From positions 1-64,000 of the forward strand of contig NZ_JBLBVK010000038.1 of the NCBI RefSeq assembly GCF_047314965.1: a stretch of DNA of 64,000 nt, read 5' to 3'. This DNA comes from JAVJUV01 sp047314965 (GTDB taxonomy: Bacteria > Pseudomonadota > Alphaproteobacteria > Rhodobacterales > Rhodobacteraceae). A program made the position numbers and the translations under genes. The notes below the pieces were generated by a model. It did not search any database. It was not told the DNA's origin and saw nothing but the letters and a program-made list of their open reading frames with translations. Shown here piece by piece: positions 43,557 through 51,974 of the stretch (position 1 is the first letter of the stretch; each line of letters starts with the position of its first letter).

Positions 43557-44314
43557 TGGCTGCGCCAACCTTAAGTGTCGAGAACGGCGATCAGGGTCTG
43601 AAAGTCAGGAACCTGCGCAAGTCTTATCGCAAGCGCCCGGTGATCCGCGATGTCAGCCTGGAACTCATGCGGGGCGAGGTCGTTGCCCTTCTCGGCCCAA
43701 ACGGCTCCGGCAAGACAACCTGCTTTTACGCGATCGCCGGTCTGGTGATGCCAGATGGCGGCCAGGTCATGATCGACGGGCACGATGTGACCAACTATCC
43801 GATGTACCGGCGCGCCAAGCTGGGAATTGGCTATCTGCCGCAGGAAAGGTCAATTTTTCAGGGCCTCAATGTCGAGGACAATATCCTGGCGATCCTCGAA
43901 ATCGTCGAGAAGGACAGAACGCGCCGCCGCGAACGCTTGGAAGAACTTCTGAACGAGTTTTCGATTTCGCACCTGCGCCGCACCCCGTCCGTAGCTTTGT
44001 CTGGCGGTGAACGCCGGCGTTGCGAAATTGCCAGAAGCCTTGCCGCCAACCCCAAGTACCTTCTTCTGGACGAACCCTTTCCGGGTATCGACCCAATCGC
44101 CGTAGGCGACATCCGCGACCTTGTTATTGATCTCAAGGAGCGCGGGATCGGCGTTCTGATCACCGACCATAACGTCCGTGAAACTCTGGAAATCGTCGAT
44201 CGCGCCTACATCCTGCACGATGGTGGCGTCCTGATGAGTGGAACCGCCGATGAGGTGGTGAATGACGAGAAGGTCCGCAGGGTCTATCTTGGGCAAAGCT
44301 TCCGCATCTCGTAA
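43556..44314 (+). CDS. lptB: LPS export ABC transporter ATP-binding protein LptB
   Basis: LptB powers extraction of LPS from the inner membrane together with LptF and LptG, which are not in the window. The 252-residue protein has Walker A GPNGSGKT at 47-54, the Q-loop in YLPQERSIFQGL, signature LSGGERRRCEIARSL, Walker B YLLLDEPFPGIDP and the switch histidine in ITDHNVRETL. In many proteobacteria rpoN follows lptB; here a 219-bp gap leads straight to hpf. Confidence 0.96.
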   Translation: MAAPTLSVENGDQGLKVRNLRKSYRKRPVIRDVSLELMRGEVVALLGPNGSGKTTCFYAIAGLVMPDGGQVMIDGHDVTNYPMYRRAKLGIGYLPQERSIFQGLNVEDNILAILEIVEKDRTRRRERLEELLNEFSISHLRRTPSVALSGGERRRCEIARSLAANPKYLLLDEPFPGIDPIAVGDIRDLVIDLKERGIGVLITDHNVRETLEIVDRAYILHDGGVLMSGTADEVVNDEKVRRVYLGQSFRIS

Positions 44315-44339
44315 GCAACTCGAGTTACATGCAAACGAC

Positions 44340-44382
44340 TCATTGACTTCGGACCGCCGTTTTGCCCCAATGAAGTCAATGA
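44340..44382. promoter_or_regulatory. 11-bp inverted repeat between lptB and hpf
   Basis: TCATTGACTTC at 44340-44350 is perfectly matched by GAAGTCAATGA at 44372-44382, with 21 bp between arms. It contains a TTGACT box. It could be an operator or promoter element for hpf, or a large-loop RNA hairpin after lptB. The absence of a T-tract argues against a plain terminator. Confidence 0.45.
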
Positions 44383-44399
44383 AAACGAACGAAGTCTTT

Positions 44400-44519
44400 A
44401 TGACTGACACGGTCCAAAGAAACCGCTTTGATTGCCGAGAGGCAGTTTATCAGGCACCCACATCCATCATCATTAACGGTCGTGCACCAAGTGCGGGTCG
44501 AGTCGTTCCGCTCGCCTAG
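44400..44519 (+). CDS. Possible 39-residue leader ORF upstream of hpf
   Basis: A short frame of 40 codons including stop (MTDTVQRNRFDCREAV to VVPLA) begins 18 bp after the inverted repeat and ends 14 bp before the hpf start, where the hpf ribosome site AAGGGAGAA begins. Its own ribosome site is weak and I recognise no family. It might be a leader peptide coupling hpf translation to some stress, or simply chance. Confidence 0.25.
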   Translation: MTDTVQRNRFDCREAVYQAPTSIIINGRAPSAGRVVPLA

Positions 44520-44533
44520 AAGGGAGAACAGCC

Positions 44534-45103
44534 ATGCAGTACCAGATCACCGGAAAACAGATCGACATTGGCGAAGCGCTGCAAACACATGTCCGCGACA
44601 GCCTCAACGAAGTAGTCGCGAAATATGCAGGCCGTCCCACCGACGCCAATATCGTTTTCTCGAAAAGTGGTCACGAGCATGTCTGTGAAGCGACCGTTCA
44701 CCTTTCCACAGGACTCACTGCCCAGGCCAAGGCCCACGCGAACGAGATCTATGCCGCCTTCGACGCCTGCGCCGAAAAAATGGAAAAACAACTGCGGCGT
44801 TATAAGCGCAGATTGAAGGATCATCATCGCGAGCGCGCCCAACCTGTTGAACTTCTTCAGGCATCCTCCTATATCCTCGCCTCAACGGAAGGACCGGAAG
44901 AATCGGAACCCGAAACACTCCAGCCCATGATCATTGCCGAGATGGAGACGAAGATCCCTTCTTTGTCCGTCGGTGAAGCTGTCATGCAAATGGAGATCGC
45001 AGGGGCGCCGGTTCTGGTCTTTCGTAACGAAAAGCAGGGGTCCGGCGTGAACATCGTGTATCGCCGGGATGACGGGAACATAGGCTGGATCGACCCGAAC
45101 TGA
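44534..45103 (+). CDS. hpf: Ribosome hibernation promoting factor, long form
   Basis: Long HPF dimerises 70S ribosomes into 100S particles and silences them during starvation. The 189-residue protein has the N-terminal RaiA/YfiA fold (1-100: MQYQITGKQIDIGEALQTHV, basic YKRRLKDHHR tail) and, after a linker, the C-terminal dimerisation domain (about 130-187: AEMETKIPSLSVGEAVMQME and VVYRRDDGNIGWIDP-like end). The ATG has AAGGGAGAA upstream. hpf is followed by ptsN, the common order downstream of lptB/rpoN in proteobacteria. Confidence 0.95.
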   Translation: MQYQITGKQIDIGEALQTHVRDSLNEVVAKYAGRPTDANIVFSKSGHEHVCEATVHLSTGLTAQAKAHANEIYAAFDACAEKMEKQLRRYKRRLKDHHRERAQPVELLQASSYILASTEGPEESEPETLQPMIIAEMETKIPSLSVGEAVMQMEIAGAPVLVFRNEKQGSGVNIVYRRDDGNIGWIDPN

Positions 45104-45152
45104 TCTGTTGGGGTCCGGGACTGGTCGGAACTATCGGCGGGATACGATAGAT

Positions 45153-45617
45153 ATGGATTTGACAAAGATCTTGCGACCGGACGCAGTGCGTGCGGTCGTC
45201 GCGACGAGCAGCAAGAAACGCCTGTTCCAGGAATTGGGCGAGCTTGCAGCATCAGTCTATGGGCTGAAGTCAACCGATGTGTCCAGCGCATTGCAGGAAC
45301 GCGAAAGCCTTGGCCCCACTGGCGTCGGGCAGGGTATCGCGCTTCCGCATGCTCGGCTTGAGGGTCTTGAAAAAGTTGTCGGCCTGTTCATCAGGCTCGA
45401 GAAACCCTTGGAGTTCGACTCGGTCGACCGCAAACCGGTCGATCTGGTCTTCGCTCTGCTTGCTCCGCAGGATGCTGGCGTGGAACACCTGAAGGCCTTG
45501 GCCCTTGTGTCGCGGACCATGCGCGATCAGGGACTGTGCGCCAAGCTCCGCGCCAACTCGGACACGGCCACTCTCCACACGATTCTGACGGAAACTCCAA
45601 GCGTTCAGGCTGCCTGA
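45153..45617 (+). CDS. ptsN: Nitrogen PTS enzyme IIA
   Basis: PtsN is the phosphoacceptor of the regulatory nitrogen phosphotransfer system; it influences potassium transport, carbon/nitrogen balance and stringent response rather than sugar uptake. The 154-residue protein has the phosphorylated His66 in GIALPHARL and the usual EIIA-Ntr core. The ATG at 45153 is preceded by a weak GGGATACG; a longer in-frame start at 45108 is less like the family. It lies 49 bp after hpf. Its last 13 bp overlap the convergent sulfotransferase gene. Confidence 0.93.
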   Translation: MDLTKILRPDAVRAVVATSSKKRLFQELGELAASVYGLKSTDVSSALQERESLGPTGVGQGIALPHARLEGLEKVVGLFIRLEKPLEFDSVDRKPVDLVFALLAPQDAGVEHLKALALVSRTMRDQGLCAKLRANSDTATLHTILTETPSVQAA

Positions 45618-47050
45618 GTCATCGGCGTCCAAGCCTCGAATCCGAAGAACACATAGTCACGGCGATATGCTGCCTGGCATGCCGCATCTATTTCTGCTGT
45701 TCGGATGCTTTCCAAAGGGAATTGTGCCTCCAGATGGAAAGCGCCGCCCGGCCAAGAGGCATCCGCGCATCCGACAAGCTCGGCAAGTTGCTCCAACTCC
45801 GTCGAAACCGTGTTCTCACGGACTACCCTGTCAGGCACGGCGAAACGCGAGATGGCCTCCAGGAAGCTCAACTGCGAAGCCCAGCTGTAGTCCACCCTCA
45901 CAGATGTCTGACCGCCCAAGTTTCCGCCAAGAAAATTCAGGAACGCCAGAAACGAGTCCCTTTGCCGATCAATCGTCCAGTCCTCGCCAGGCCCGTCCAC
46001 TGGCAACTGCACGTTGTAGCGCGAAACAAGCGCCTCACGGATCTCGCCATAACCATCGATCCCGGATGGAAGCACGAATTTGCAGAAGGCATCGTAGGCA
46101 CGCGGCAGGGGATGCCGCAGAATGGTAAAGGATCGATGCCCGGGATGCTGCCGCATCCAGCGCCGCACCTCCTTTTGAGTCATGCCTCGATCAACGCTTC
46201 CCTCCGGATCCAGCCTTTGCATCCAACTCGGGGCAGGGTCGGGTCCGGCACCTCTGATCGGCATATATAAAAGAGGCACCGTTCGGCAGGCATGAAAGAG
46301 CCGAAGCCCAGGGCCTCGCTCGGGCTCATGACTGGGAATATAGCCGAGGTCTGGCAAAGCGAGCTGCCGCAGCGCATCCTCGGCCGCCGCTGCGTTGGTC
46401 AGCCGCTCGGAAACCGGCTTTGGGTTCTGCACCTTGGCGCGCACCTTGGTCTGATCCGGAACCCCACCTGATCCCAGAAAACGTCCAAGGCCGGCGATCA
46501 CTTGAGGATCGGACAAGTCTGAATAGTCCAGCTGGAAAGCCGTTTGTCCGGTAACCTGGAGAGCGTGGCGAATCCGTTCCTGATAGGCAGTCAGCGTATT
46601 CAGGAACTCTGCGTACTCAGCTGCATCGAAAACGACCTTGGCAGAACGCGCTGCCTGCATGTCGCCCAGCCACCACTGCCCTGTCTGGCGGGCGATCTTG
46701 AGCGACACATAGCTGTCGACGGGCCGCCGCGTCAGGACGATCTTCGCACAGCTCGGGTCAGCCAGAACATGGTCGATCACCCGCGGATCGTGATCATAGA
46801 ACAAGCGGAACCCCGGAAGTCCGACGGCCTGCTTGCACATGGCATCGATGACACACACCGGATCGCGGTCGCGGGCCTCCAAGGAAAGATCGAACTGCTG
46901 CGACTGCTTGGGGTTCCCGAAGAAATGTGGATTGAACAACTCGCCGTAGGACTGAATTCCCGGCATAGCGGCCAATTGCTCTTCAAGAAGGTTCGAGCCG
47001 GTGCGCATCCCCGCGAGCACTACGAAATAGTCGTGGTAACCCTTCGGCAT
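45605..47050 (-). CDS. Two-domain sulfotransferase-like protein
   Basis: The 481-residue protein starts with a NodH/LPS-type sulfotransferase domain. GMRTGSN at 14-20 is the loop that holds the 5'-phosphosulfate of PAPS, and IVLTRRPVDSYVSL at 104-117 matches the 3'-phosphate site. A second region from about 250 repeats the general sulfotransferase layout, with FTILRHPLPRAYDAF at 308-322, but its 5' loop (PIRGAGPD) lacks the usual lysine, so it may be inactive or bind the acceptor. It is the last gene of the glycan cluster whose first gene is cysQ, the PAP phosphatase that relieves product inhibition of sulfotransferases. The acceptor is probably a cell-surface glycan. Confidence 0.82.
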   Translation of the reverse strand: MPKGYHDYFVVLAGMRTGSNLLEEQLAAMPGIQSYGELFNPHFFGNPKQSQQFDLSLEARDRDPVCVIDAMCKQAVGLPGFRLFYDHDPRVIDHVLADPSCAKIVLTRRPVDSYVSLKIARQTGQWWLGDMQAARSAKVVFDAAEYAEFLNTLTAYQERIRHALQVTGQTAFQLDYSDLSDPQVIAGLGRFLGSGGVPDQTKVRAKVQNPKPVSERLTNAAAAEDALRQLALPDLGYIPSHEPERGPGLRLFHACRTVPLLYMPIRGAGPDPAPSWMQRLDPEGSVDRGMTQKEVRRWMRQHPGHRSFTILRHPLPRAYDAFCKFVLPSGIDGYGEIREALVSRYNVQLPVDGPGEDWTIDRQRDSFLAFLNFLGGNLGGQTSVRVDYSWASQLSFLEAISRFAVPDRVVRENTVSTELEQLAELVGCADASWPGGAFHLEAQFPLESIRTAEIDAACQAAYRRDYVFFGFEAWTPMTQAA

Positions 47051-47051
47051 G

Positions 47052-48749
47052 CTAGCGGAGCCTGATCACGTTGGCCCGCTTCTCATGCTCGTCCGGAAGT
47101 GCAAGGCCGGACAACTCTCCCGCCAGATACGGGTTCATTCCGGCATTCCGCAAAGACTGACAAAGCTCCTTGAGTCCCGTCAGATCGCTGAAGCGGGGCA
47201 GGCTCGACAGCATCCGATTGTCCGTACCGGTCAGATCGTCAAGGATACGCTGAAACGGCTCGGACGGGCGCTGCAGAACATCCGCCAATGTCCAGATATG
47301 GCTTTTTGCAAAGCTGCGCCTTTCCTTGAACCGCTCAATGAACCGCGACTCTTCAGCCTGCAGGCGTGCCGCTTCGGCTCGTACTTCTGAGGCCTGTCTT
47401 CCCGAATGCAGCAACGGGATGATCCATGCGCCGGAGATCACGAACACGGTCGCGTTCCTGTCCCGGGCAAGCATTTGACCAATCTTCAGGTTGTCCCGCG
47501 GAGATAGCAGAAAGGACTGATGCTCACCCTGAGTGTTCCAGATCAGGTTCCGTAGAAAAGCCTCGGGATCATAGTCACGCAGAGCTGCGCTGTCAGGTAA
47601 TGCACCTGCCCACATAGTCTCGTTGCCAGAGAATTCGGCCCGGTCCGGAGCGAACAAGTGCCCGTGCGTCCGGCTGCCGGTCTGGCTTTCCACCCACCCG
47701 GCGAAGCTTTTGAAAACATCGTCAAACCCGTGGAAAACCGCGTAGGGCGCTGCGGTTACGCCGTTCTCGAACCCCTCGCGCGGATATCGCCCGGCCATTG
47801 CAAGTCCGGCTCGTCCGCTTGTCCTCTGGTGAACCGCCTCTCCAAATATCCGATCGGCAAAGGAGCCTGGAACGCCGCTGGACATTGGTTTCGGCACCGG
47901 CTCCGAAGACAGGAAAGTCCCGTACAGGCGCTTCGCGCCGGGCCAGATTTTACGGGCGAAATACGCCGGGCTGTCCGCCAGCATACCAAGATGGTCGTCA
48001 TAAAAGACGTGCGGCTTTCCCTGGAAGTCGAACTTGGACAATGTCAGCGAACGGCTCTCGATCCTGGTTCCATGCCGCCGGACCAGGGTCTGGAAATAGC
48101 TCTCGTCCGGAATCCAAACTCTTTGGAAGTAGCGGTCCAGGACAGGGCGTTCGGGGTCGTCGAGAATCTTTTCCAAGGTTTCCCGCGAAAGACACCACCA
48201 CTGCGAACCAAGATGCGGTGTCACACCCAACGGTACGGCCCGTTTCCAGCCTATGCTCCGCTGAAGTTCGACCCAAGCGTCGAACAAACGTCGGTTCCGC
48301 TTCCATGCGAAAGGGAAACTCAACGTGAACCTTTCTTCACTCAACCCGCCGGCCGTCCACGGAACGTCTTCCACCGTTACGCTTTCGATGAAGTCGGTGC
48401 CCTGGTGACGGGAAAGAAAAGACTTCAACTCGGCAATGGGCTTGATCGGCAGGCAGGCACCCGAGATCAGCACCACGTGCCGGATTCCTGGATTCTGTGC
48501 GAGCAATTGCTCTGAGGCGCCTCGCGAGGCCGCCACCAAAGACCAGGTCCCCCAATCACACCTGAACCTTTCGGCCAACGATATTCTAGGCTCGGAGGCG
48601 ATCCTGCCGACAAGCCTGTCGAATTCCCTCCCGGGCGTACGCTTGTCGACATGGATCACAACCGGACACCCCTCCGCCGCGATTCCATGGGCGACATCTG
48701 CCGCGCGGTTCAGCGCTGTATGGGCAAGCATGACGAAACCGACCGTCAT
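47052..48749 (-). CDS. GT14 (core-2/I-branching type) glycosyltransferase with DUF5927-like C-terminal part
   Basis: The 565-residue protein has an N-terminal GT14 beta-1,6-N-acetylglucosaminyltransferase-like domain (about 1-290): VGFVMLAHTAL, VVIHVDKRT, VVLISGACLPIK, GSQWWCLSRETLEKIL and WIPDESYFQTL are family landmarks. The C-terminal part (about 310-550) resembles the DUF5927 extension seen mainly in Rhodobacterales and has no assigned role. The ATG at 48749 overlaps the previous gene's stop by 4 bp; an in-frame start at 48818 lies inside that gene. It probably adds a branching sugar to a surface glycan. Confidence 0.87.
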   Translation of the reverse strand: MTVGFVMLAHTALNRAADVAHGIAAEGCPVVIHVDKRTPGREFDRLVGRIASEPRISLAERFRCDWGTWSLVAASRGASEQLLAQNPGIRHVVLISGACLPIKPIAELKSFLSRHQGTDFIESVTVEDVPWTAGGLSEERFTLSFPFAWKRNRRLFDAWVELQRSIGWKRAVPLGVTPHLGSQWWCLSRETLEKILDDPERPVLDRYFQRVWIPDESYFQTLVRRHGTRIESRSLTLSKFDFQGKPHVFYDDHLGMLADSPAYFARKIWPGAKRLYGTFLSSEPVPKPMSSGVPGSFADRIFGEAVHQRTSGRAGLAMAGRYPREGFENGVTAAPYAVFHGFDDVFKSFAGWVESQTGSRTHGHLFAPDRAEFSGNETMWAGALPDSAALRDYDPEAFLRNLIWNTQGEHQSFLLSPRDNLKIGQMLARDRNATVFVISGAWIIPLLHSGRQASEVRAEAARLQAEESRFIERFKERRSFAKSHIWTLADVLQRPSEPFQRILDDLTGTDNRMLSSLPRFSDLTGLKELCQSLRNAGMNPYLAGELSGLALPDEHEKRANVIRLR

Positions 48750-49756
48750 GCCCAGTTGCCTTTCGACATAAGTCCCAGCATCTCCAGCTGGCGCCAGCCC
48801 ATGTATTTTTCGGACCATGCCGACCAGAGGCCGGGCTCGCTTTCCGCTGTCTGGTGATAGGCGGCGTACTCCCGCCCCCCGGCAAAATGCTCGCGCCGTT
48901 CGACTTCTTCCGCCGCCTTGGCAACAAAACTATCAAGGAACTTGGCATGCAGCAGGCAGCCCGACGCTTTTTCTCCTCCGGCCTCGTCATAGACGTTGTT
49001 CAATCCACGCGGCAAAAGCATGTGCGTCGAGCTGACATAGGTGAATCTACGGTCCCAGCGCACCAGCGGAGTCTTATTCAACGACGGCGCTTGTTCTGGC
49101 GTTTCAGCAAAATAGACCCGCGCTCTCGGACCTCCTTGAATCCAAAGGTTACGGTATTTCGGATTGCGTGAGATCATGTAGTTCCCGGGATCGAACCACT
49201 CAGCCAGCTCAAACGGATTCTGCCCTTCTCGATAGCGTATCCCCGCAAGGGGCTTGTCCGGATACATGTCCAGAAGCATGGTTCCGAAACTACGGATGCC
49301 GGATTGATCCAACCAGTCACAGAGGGCCGGAAGCGGACGCGTATCGCAGAACGGATAAACAAGGAATTCGTCCGGATCGAGCGTCAATGTCCAATGTCCG
49401 TGACCGTGACGGAGCTTAAGCCAGTTCAACCAGTCGGTACCGAAGCGGCTCTTCCGATAACTGGCGTCGGTCCGCCATAGAGAAACGTCGGCTTCGCCCG
49501 CAAGGAACTCGGCACTGCCGTCGTCAGAGCCGTTGTCGACGAAGAGGAAGTGATCCACCCCCAGACGGCGATAATACTTCAGAAAGTAGCGCAGTCTTGG
49601 TCGCTCATTGCGAATGGTCGAGAAAGCAAGGATTGCGTTTGGTGAAAGCCGCCCAGTTCGATTTGCGACAGGTATCAGCTCGCGGCGCTTCCGAATGGCG
49701 CGCGCCAGCCAACGTCTGCGCTCAAGGCGTAACCTGTATGCCGAAATGACGCCCAA
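48746..49756 (-). CDS. GT2-like (GT92-type) glycosyltransferase
   Basis: This 336-residue protein contains a glycosyl-transferase family 2 domain of the PF13704/GT92 type. Key stretches are STIRNERPRLRYFLKYYRRLGVDHFLFVDNGSDDGS (about 46-80 in all, nucleotide-sugar binding) and TLDPDEFLVYP near 125-135, the DxD-like metal site. The N-terminus is strongly basic. The likely start is TTG at 49756 with GGAGAG close upstream; no better ATG exists. The stop overlaps the GT14 gene. The sugar and acceptor are unknown. Confidence 0.85.
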   Translation of the reverse strand: MGVISAYRLRLERRRWLARAIRKRRELIPVANRTGRLSPNAILAFSTIRNERPRLRYFLKYYRRLGVDHFLFVDNGSDDGSAEFLAGEADVSLWRTDASYRKSRFGTDWLNWLKLRHGHGHWTLTLDPDEFLVYPFCDTRPLPALCDWLDQSGIRSFGTMLLDMYPDKPLAGIRYREGQNPFELAEWFDPGNYMISRNPKYRNLWIQGGPRARVYFAETPEQAPSLNKTPLVRWDRRFTYVSSTHMLLPRGLNNVYDEAGGEKASGCLLHAKFLDSFVAKAAEEVERREHFAGGREYAAYHQTAESEPGLWSAWSEKYMGWRQLEMLGLMSKGNWA

Positions 49757-49800
49757 GCTCTCCTGTCCACCCCAGGTCGCCGGCGTTTAGTGACCGGCGT

Positions 49801-50964
49801 TCAGATCAATCCGAAGACTCGGTCAAAGTGCTTTTCCCAGGTCGGAAGCCGGAAGGCCCGCAAGGCAGCATGACGCCGGGACTGCTCTGCCAAATCTTCG
49901 CTGGCCAAATCTCTGATGGCCTTGAACCATTGATACATGTCGTCGGTATCTGCGTAAACGGCCATGTCGCCCAGATGGATTTCGGTAGTCCGCAATGGTG
50001 CGGAAATCGTCGGAATCCCCATCGTCGCCGCTTCGAAGGGCGGCAGGCCGAATCCTTCGACATGACTTGGAAACAAAAGCGCGGTGGCCCCAGCCAGTTG
50101 CCGTTTCATTTCCTTGTCCGGCAACGGACCCAACTCGAAAACCGTCCGGCCCATCATCGGCGAACGATCAAGCCTGTCGAACACTTCCTCGTTGCGCCAG
50201 CCGCGGGCTCCAATGATCCGAAGCTCCGGAATCCGGCTCTCATCCATCTTTCGATGCATCCGCTCCCAGATATCCAGAAGAAAACCGTGGTTCTTGCGCG
50301 GTTCAATCGTTCCTATGACCACGAAGTAGGGCTTGTCCGATTTTACCGGATCGACGGGCGGAGCACCGATATCGACCCCCAGTGGTGAAACGATCACAGG
50401 CACGCGGTGACCGGTACCAACCATCCGGCGCTCGACGCTCTCGCGCACCTCGTCCGATGGGACAATGATGTGGTTCGCGAAATTGATCACGGTTGTGAGG
50501 CGCTCGACAAACTTGGCGCGGGAAGCCTCGGTTTGAAACTGGGGATGGTCGATCGGAATAGTGTCGTGGATCATGACGATTTTGGTATGATCCGGCATTT
50601 CCATCATCGCCCGCATGGTCTGAGGATTCAGGTTCGTATGCCCGACATTGATGTAGGCAAGCCCATTGGGCATCCGCCACATGATCTTTCGGATCGAAAG
50701 AGTCGCCGCGCGAGAGGACGCAATGGCTCGGATGGTAGACGCCTGGTCCGCCCCATCGAGGTCGGTCCGGTCCAGATAGTCCGGCAGGCGGGGCAGCCTG
50801 TCCGGCTCGAACATCAGAAACCCGCGGGGCGTCCGGATGATTGCCCATCCACTCCGCCGGATCACTTCGTCCAGATAGGCGCGCTCAACGCGGTCGATAC
50901 CCGTGGCGGGTCCACGCCCCAAACGGGAAAACGATCTGCTGAGATCAAGTACAGGAGTGGCCAC
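49801..50964 (-). CDS. GT4-family glycosyltransferase
   Basis: The 387-residue protein has the GT-B fold of family 4. The C-terminal donor domain shows VIGTIEPRKNHGFLLDIWE at about 220-238, the central LRIIGARGW, and the ALLFPSHVEGFGLPPFEA stretch near 308-325 holding the E-x7-E type residues that bind the nucleotide sugar. The N-terminal acceptor domain includes TGIDRVERAYLDEV, common in rhamnosyl/mannosyl-type enzymes. The start is GTG with a weak ribosome site. It lies in the minus-strand glycan run between galU and the GT92-type gene. Confidence 0.9.
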   Translation of the reverse strand: MATPVLDLSRSFSRLGRGPATGIDRVERAYLDEVIRRSGWAIIRTPRGFLMFEPDRLPRLPDYLDRTDLDGADQASTIRAIASSRAATLSIRKIMWRMPNGLAYINVGHTNLNPQTMRAMMEMPDHTKIVMIHDTIPIDHPQFQTEASRAKFVERLTTVINFANHIIVPSDEVRESVERRMVGTGHRVPVIVSPLGVDIGAPPVDPVKSDKPYFVVIGTIEPRKNHGFLLDIWERMHRKMDESRIPELRIIGARGWRNEEVFDRLDRSPMMGRTVFELGPLPDKEMKRQLAGATALLFPSHVEGFGLPPFEAATMGIPTISAPLRTTEIHLGDMAVYADTDDMYQWFKAIRDLASEDLAEQSRRHAALRAFRLPTWEKHFDRVFGLI

Positions 50965-51002
50965 GTACCGTGCTCGTCGTTCTTATTGGTGTCCGGACCT
51001 GT

Positions 51003-51899
51003 TTACTCGGCAACGCGCAGAAGTGGAACGGTATCTCTCAAGAAAGCTGCAAACTCGTCCTGAAGCTCGGGGCGTGCCAAGGCGAAACTGACCGTCGCCT
51101 GGAGAAACCCTGCCTTTGAACCGCAATCGAAACGTTGACCGCTGAACCGCAAACCGTGAACCGGCCGCCCATCCTCGATCTCCTTCGCGATTGCATCGGT
51201 TAGTTGAATTTCCCCGCCCGCACCCAGTTGGGCATTGTTCAGATTGTTCAGAACGTCGGGCGCCAGGATATAACGGCCAATCACAGCAAGGTTCGATGGA
51301 GCCTCGGACATTTTCGGCTTTTCGACCATACCCCGCACGGACACAAGATTCCCCCGTTCCGAGTTTACATCGAGAATGCCGTAGGATGATGCCTTCTCCC
51401 GAGGCACTTCCATCGCCGCAACCATCGAACCGCCGGTTTCTTCGTAGGCCTCGATCATTTGTTGCAGGCAAGGCGTATCGGCAGCGATCACGTCATCGGG
51501 AAGGATGACCGCAAAGGGCTCATCATTCGCAATCAGGCGACGGGCGCACCAGACAGCATGCCCAAGGCCCATTGCCTTGTGCTGACGGATATAAGCAATG
51601 GCGCCGGACTCCATGTTCGACGCCCGCAACGCTTCCAGAAGTTGGGTTTTTCCGCTTTTTAGCAGCGCCGCCTCAAGCTGCGGAGCGTGGTCGAAATAGT
51701 CCTCGAGAGCACCCTTTCCGCGAGACGTGACGAAAATGAACTCCGTGATACCGGCTGCCCTTGCCTCGTCGATCGCATACTGGATCAACGGTCTATCGAC
51801 CAGCGTCATGATTTCTTTAGGGACGGATTTGGTTGCTGGCAGAAAGCGCGTACCCAACCCCGCTACGGGGAAAATCGCCTTGGTCACCCTGCGTTTCAT
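51003..51899 (-). CDS. galU: UTP-glucose-1-phosphate uridylyltransferase
   Basis: GalU makes UDP-glucose, the donor and precursor for surface polysaccharides. The 298-residue protein has AIFPVAGLGTRFLPATKSVPKE (split: nucleotide loop at about 8-20, then KSVPKE), ILPDDVIA at about 130-137, EKPKMSEAPSNLAVIGRY and the GGEIQLTDAI stretch near 230, all diagnostic. The ATG at 51899 is preferred to a start 13 codons earlier. Its place inside the cluster suggests that its product feeds the neighbouring glycosyltransferases. Confidence 0.95.
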   Translation of the reverse strand: MKRRVTKAIFPVAGLGTRFLPATKSVPKEIMTLVDRPLIQYAIDEARAAGITEFIFVTSRGKGALEDYFDHAPQLEAALLKSGKTQLLEALRASNMESGAIAYIRQHKAMGLGHAVWCARRLIANDEPFAVILPDDVIAADTPCLQQMIEAYEETGGSMVAAMEVPREKASSYGILDVNSERGNLVSVRGMVEKPKMSEAPSNLAVIGRYILAPDVLNNLNNAQLGAGGEIQLTDAIAKEIEDGRPVHGLRFSGQRFDCGSKAGFLQATVSFALARPELQDEFAAFLRDTVPLLRVAE

Positions 51900-51974
51900 A
51901 AAATACTTCGCCCTTCCTCTGGACACACACAAAAACACTCGTTGTCAGCGCCTGCGGACCTGACCGGGCTGACA

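Noticed and set aside
44315..44533. Remnant of rpoN between lptB and hpf
   Set aside because: None of the short frames there resembles sigma-54; the gap is too small, and lack of rpoN here is usual for this family.
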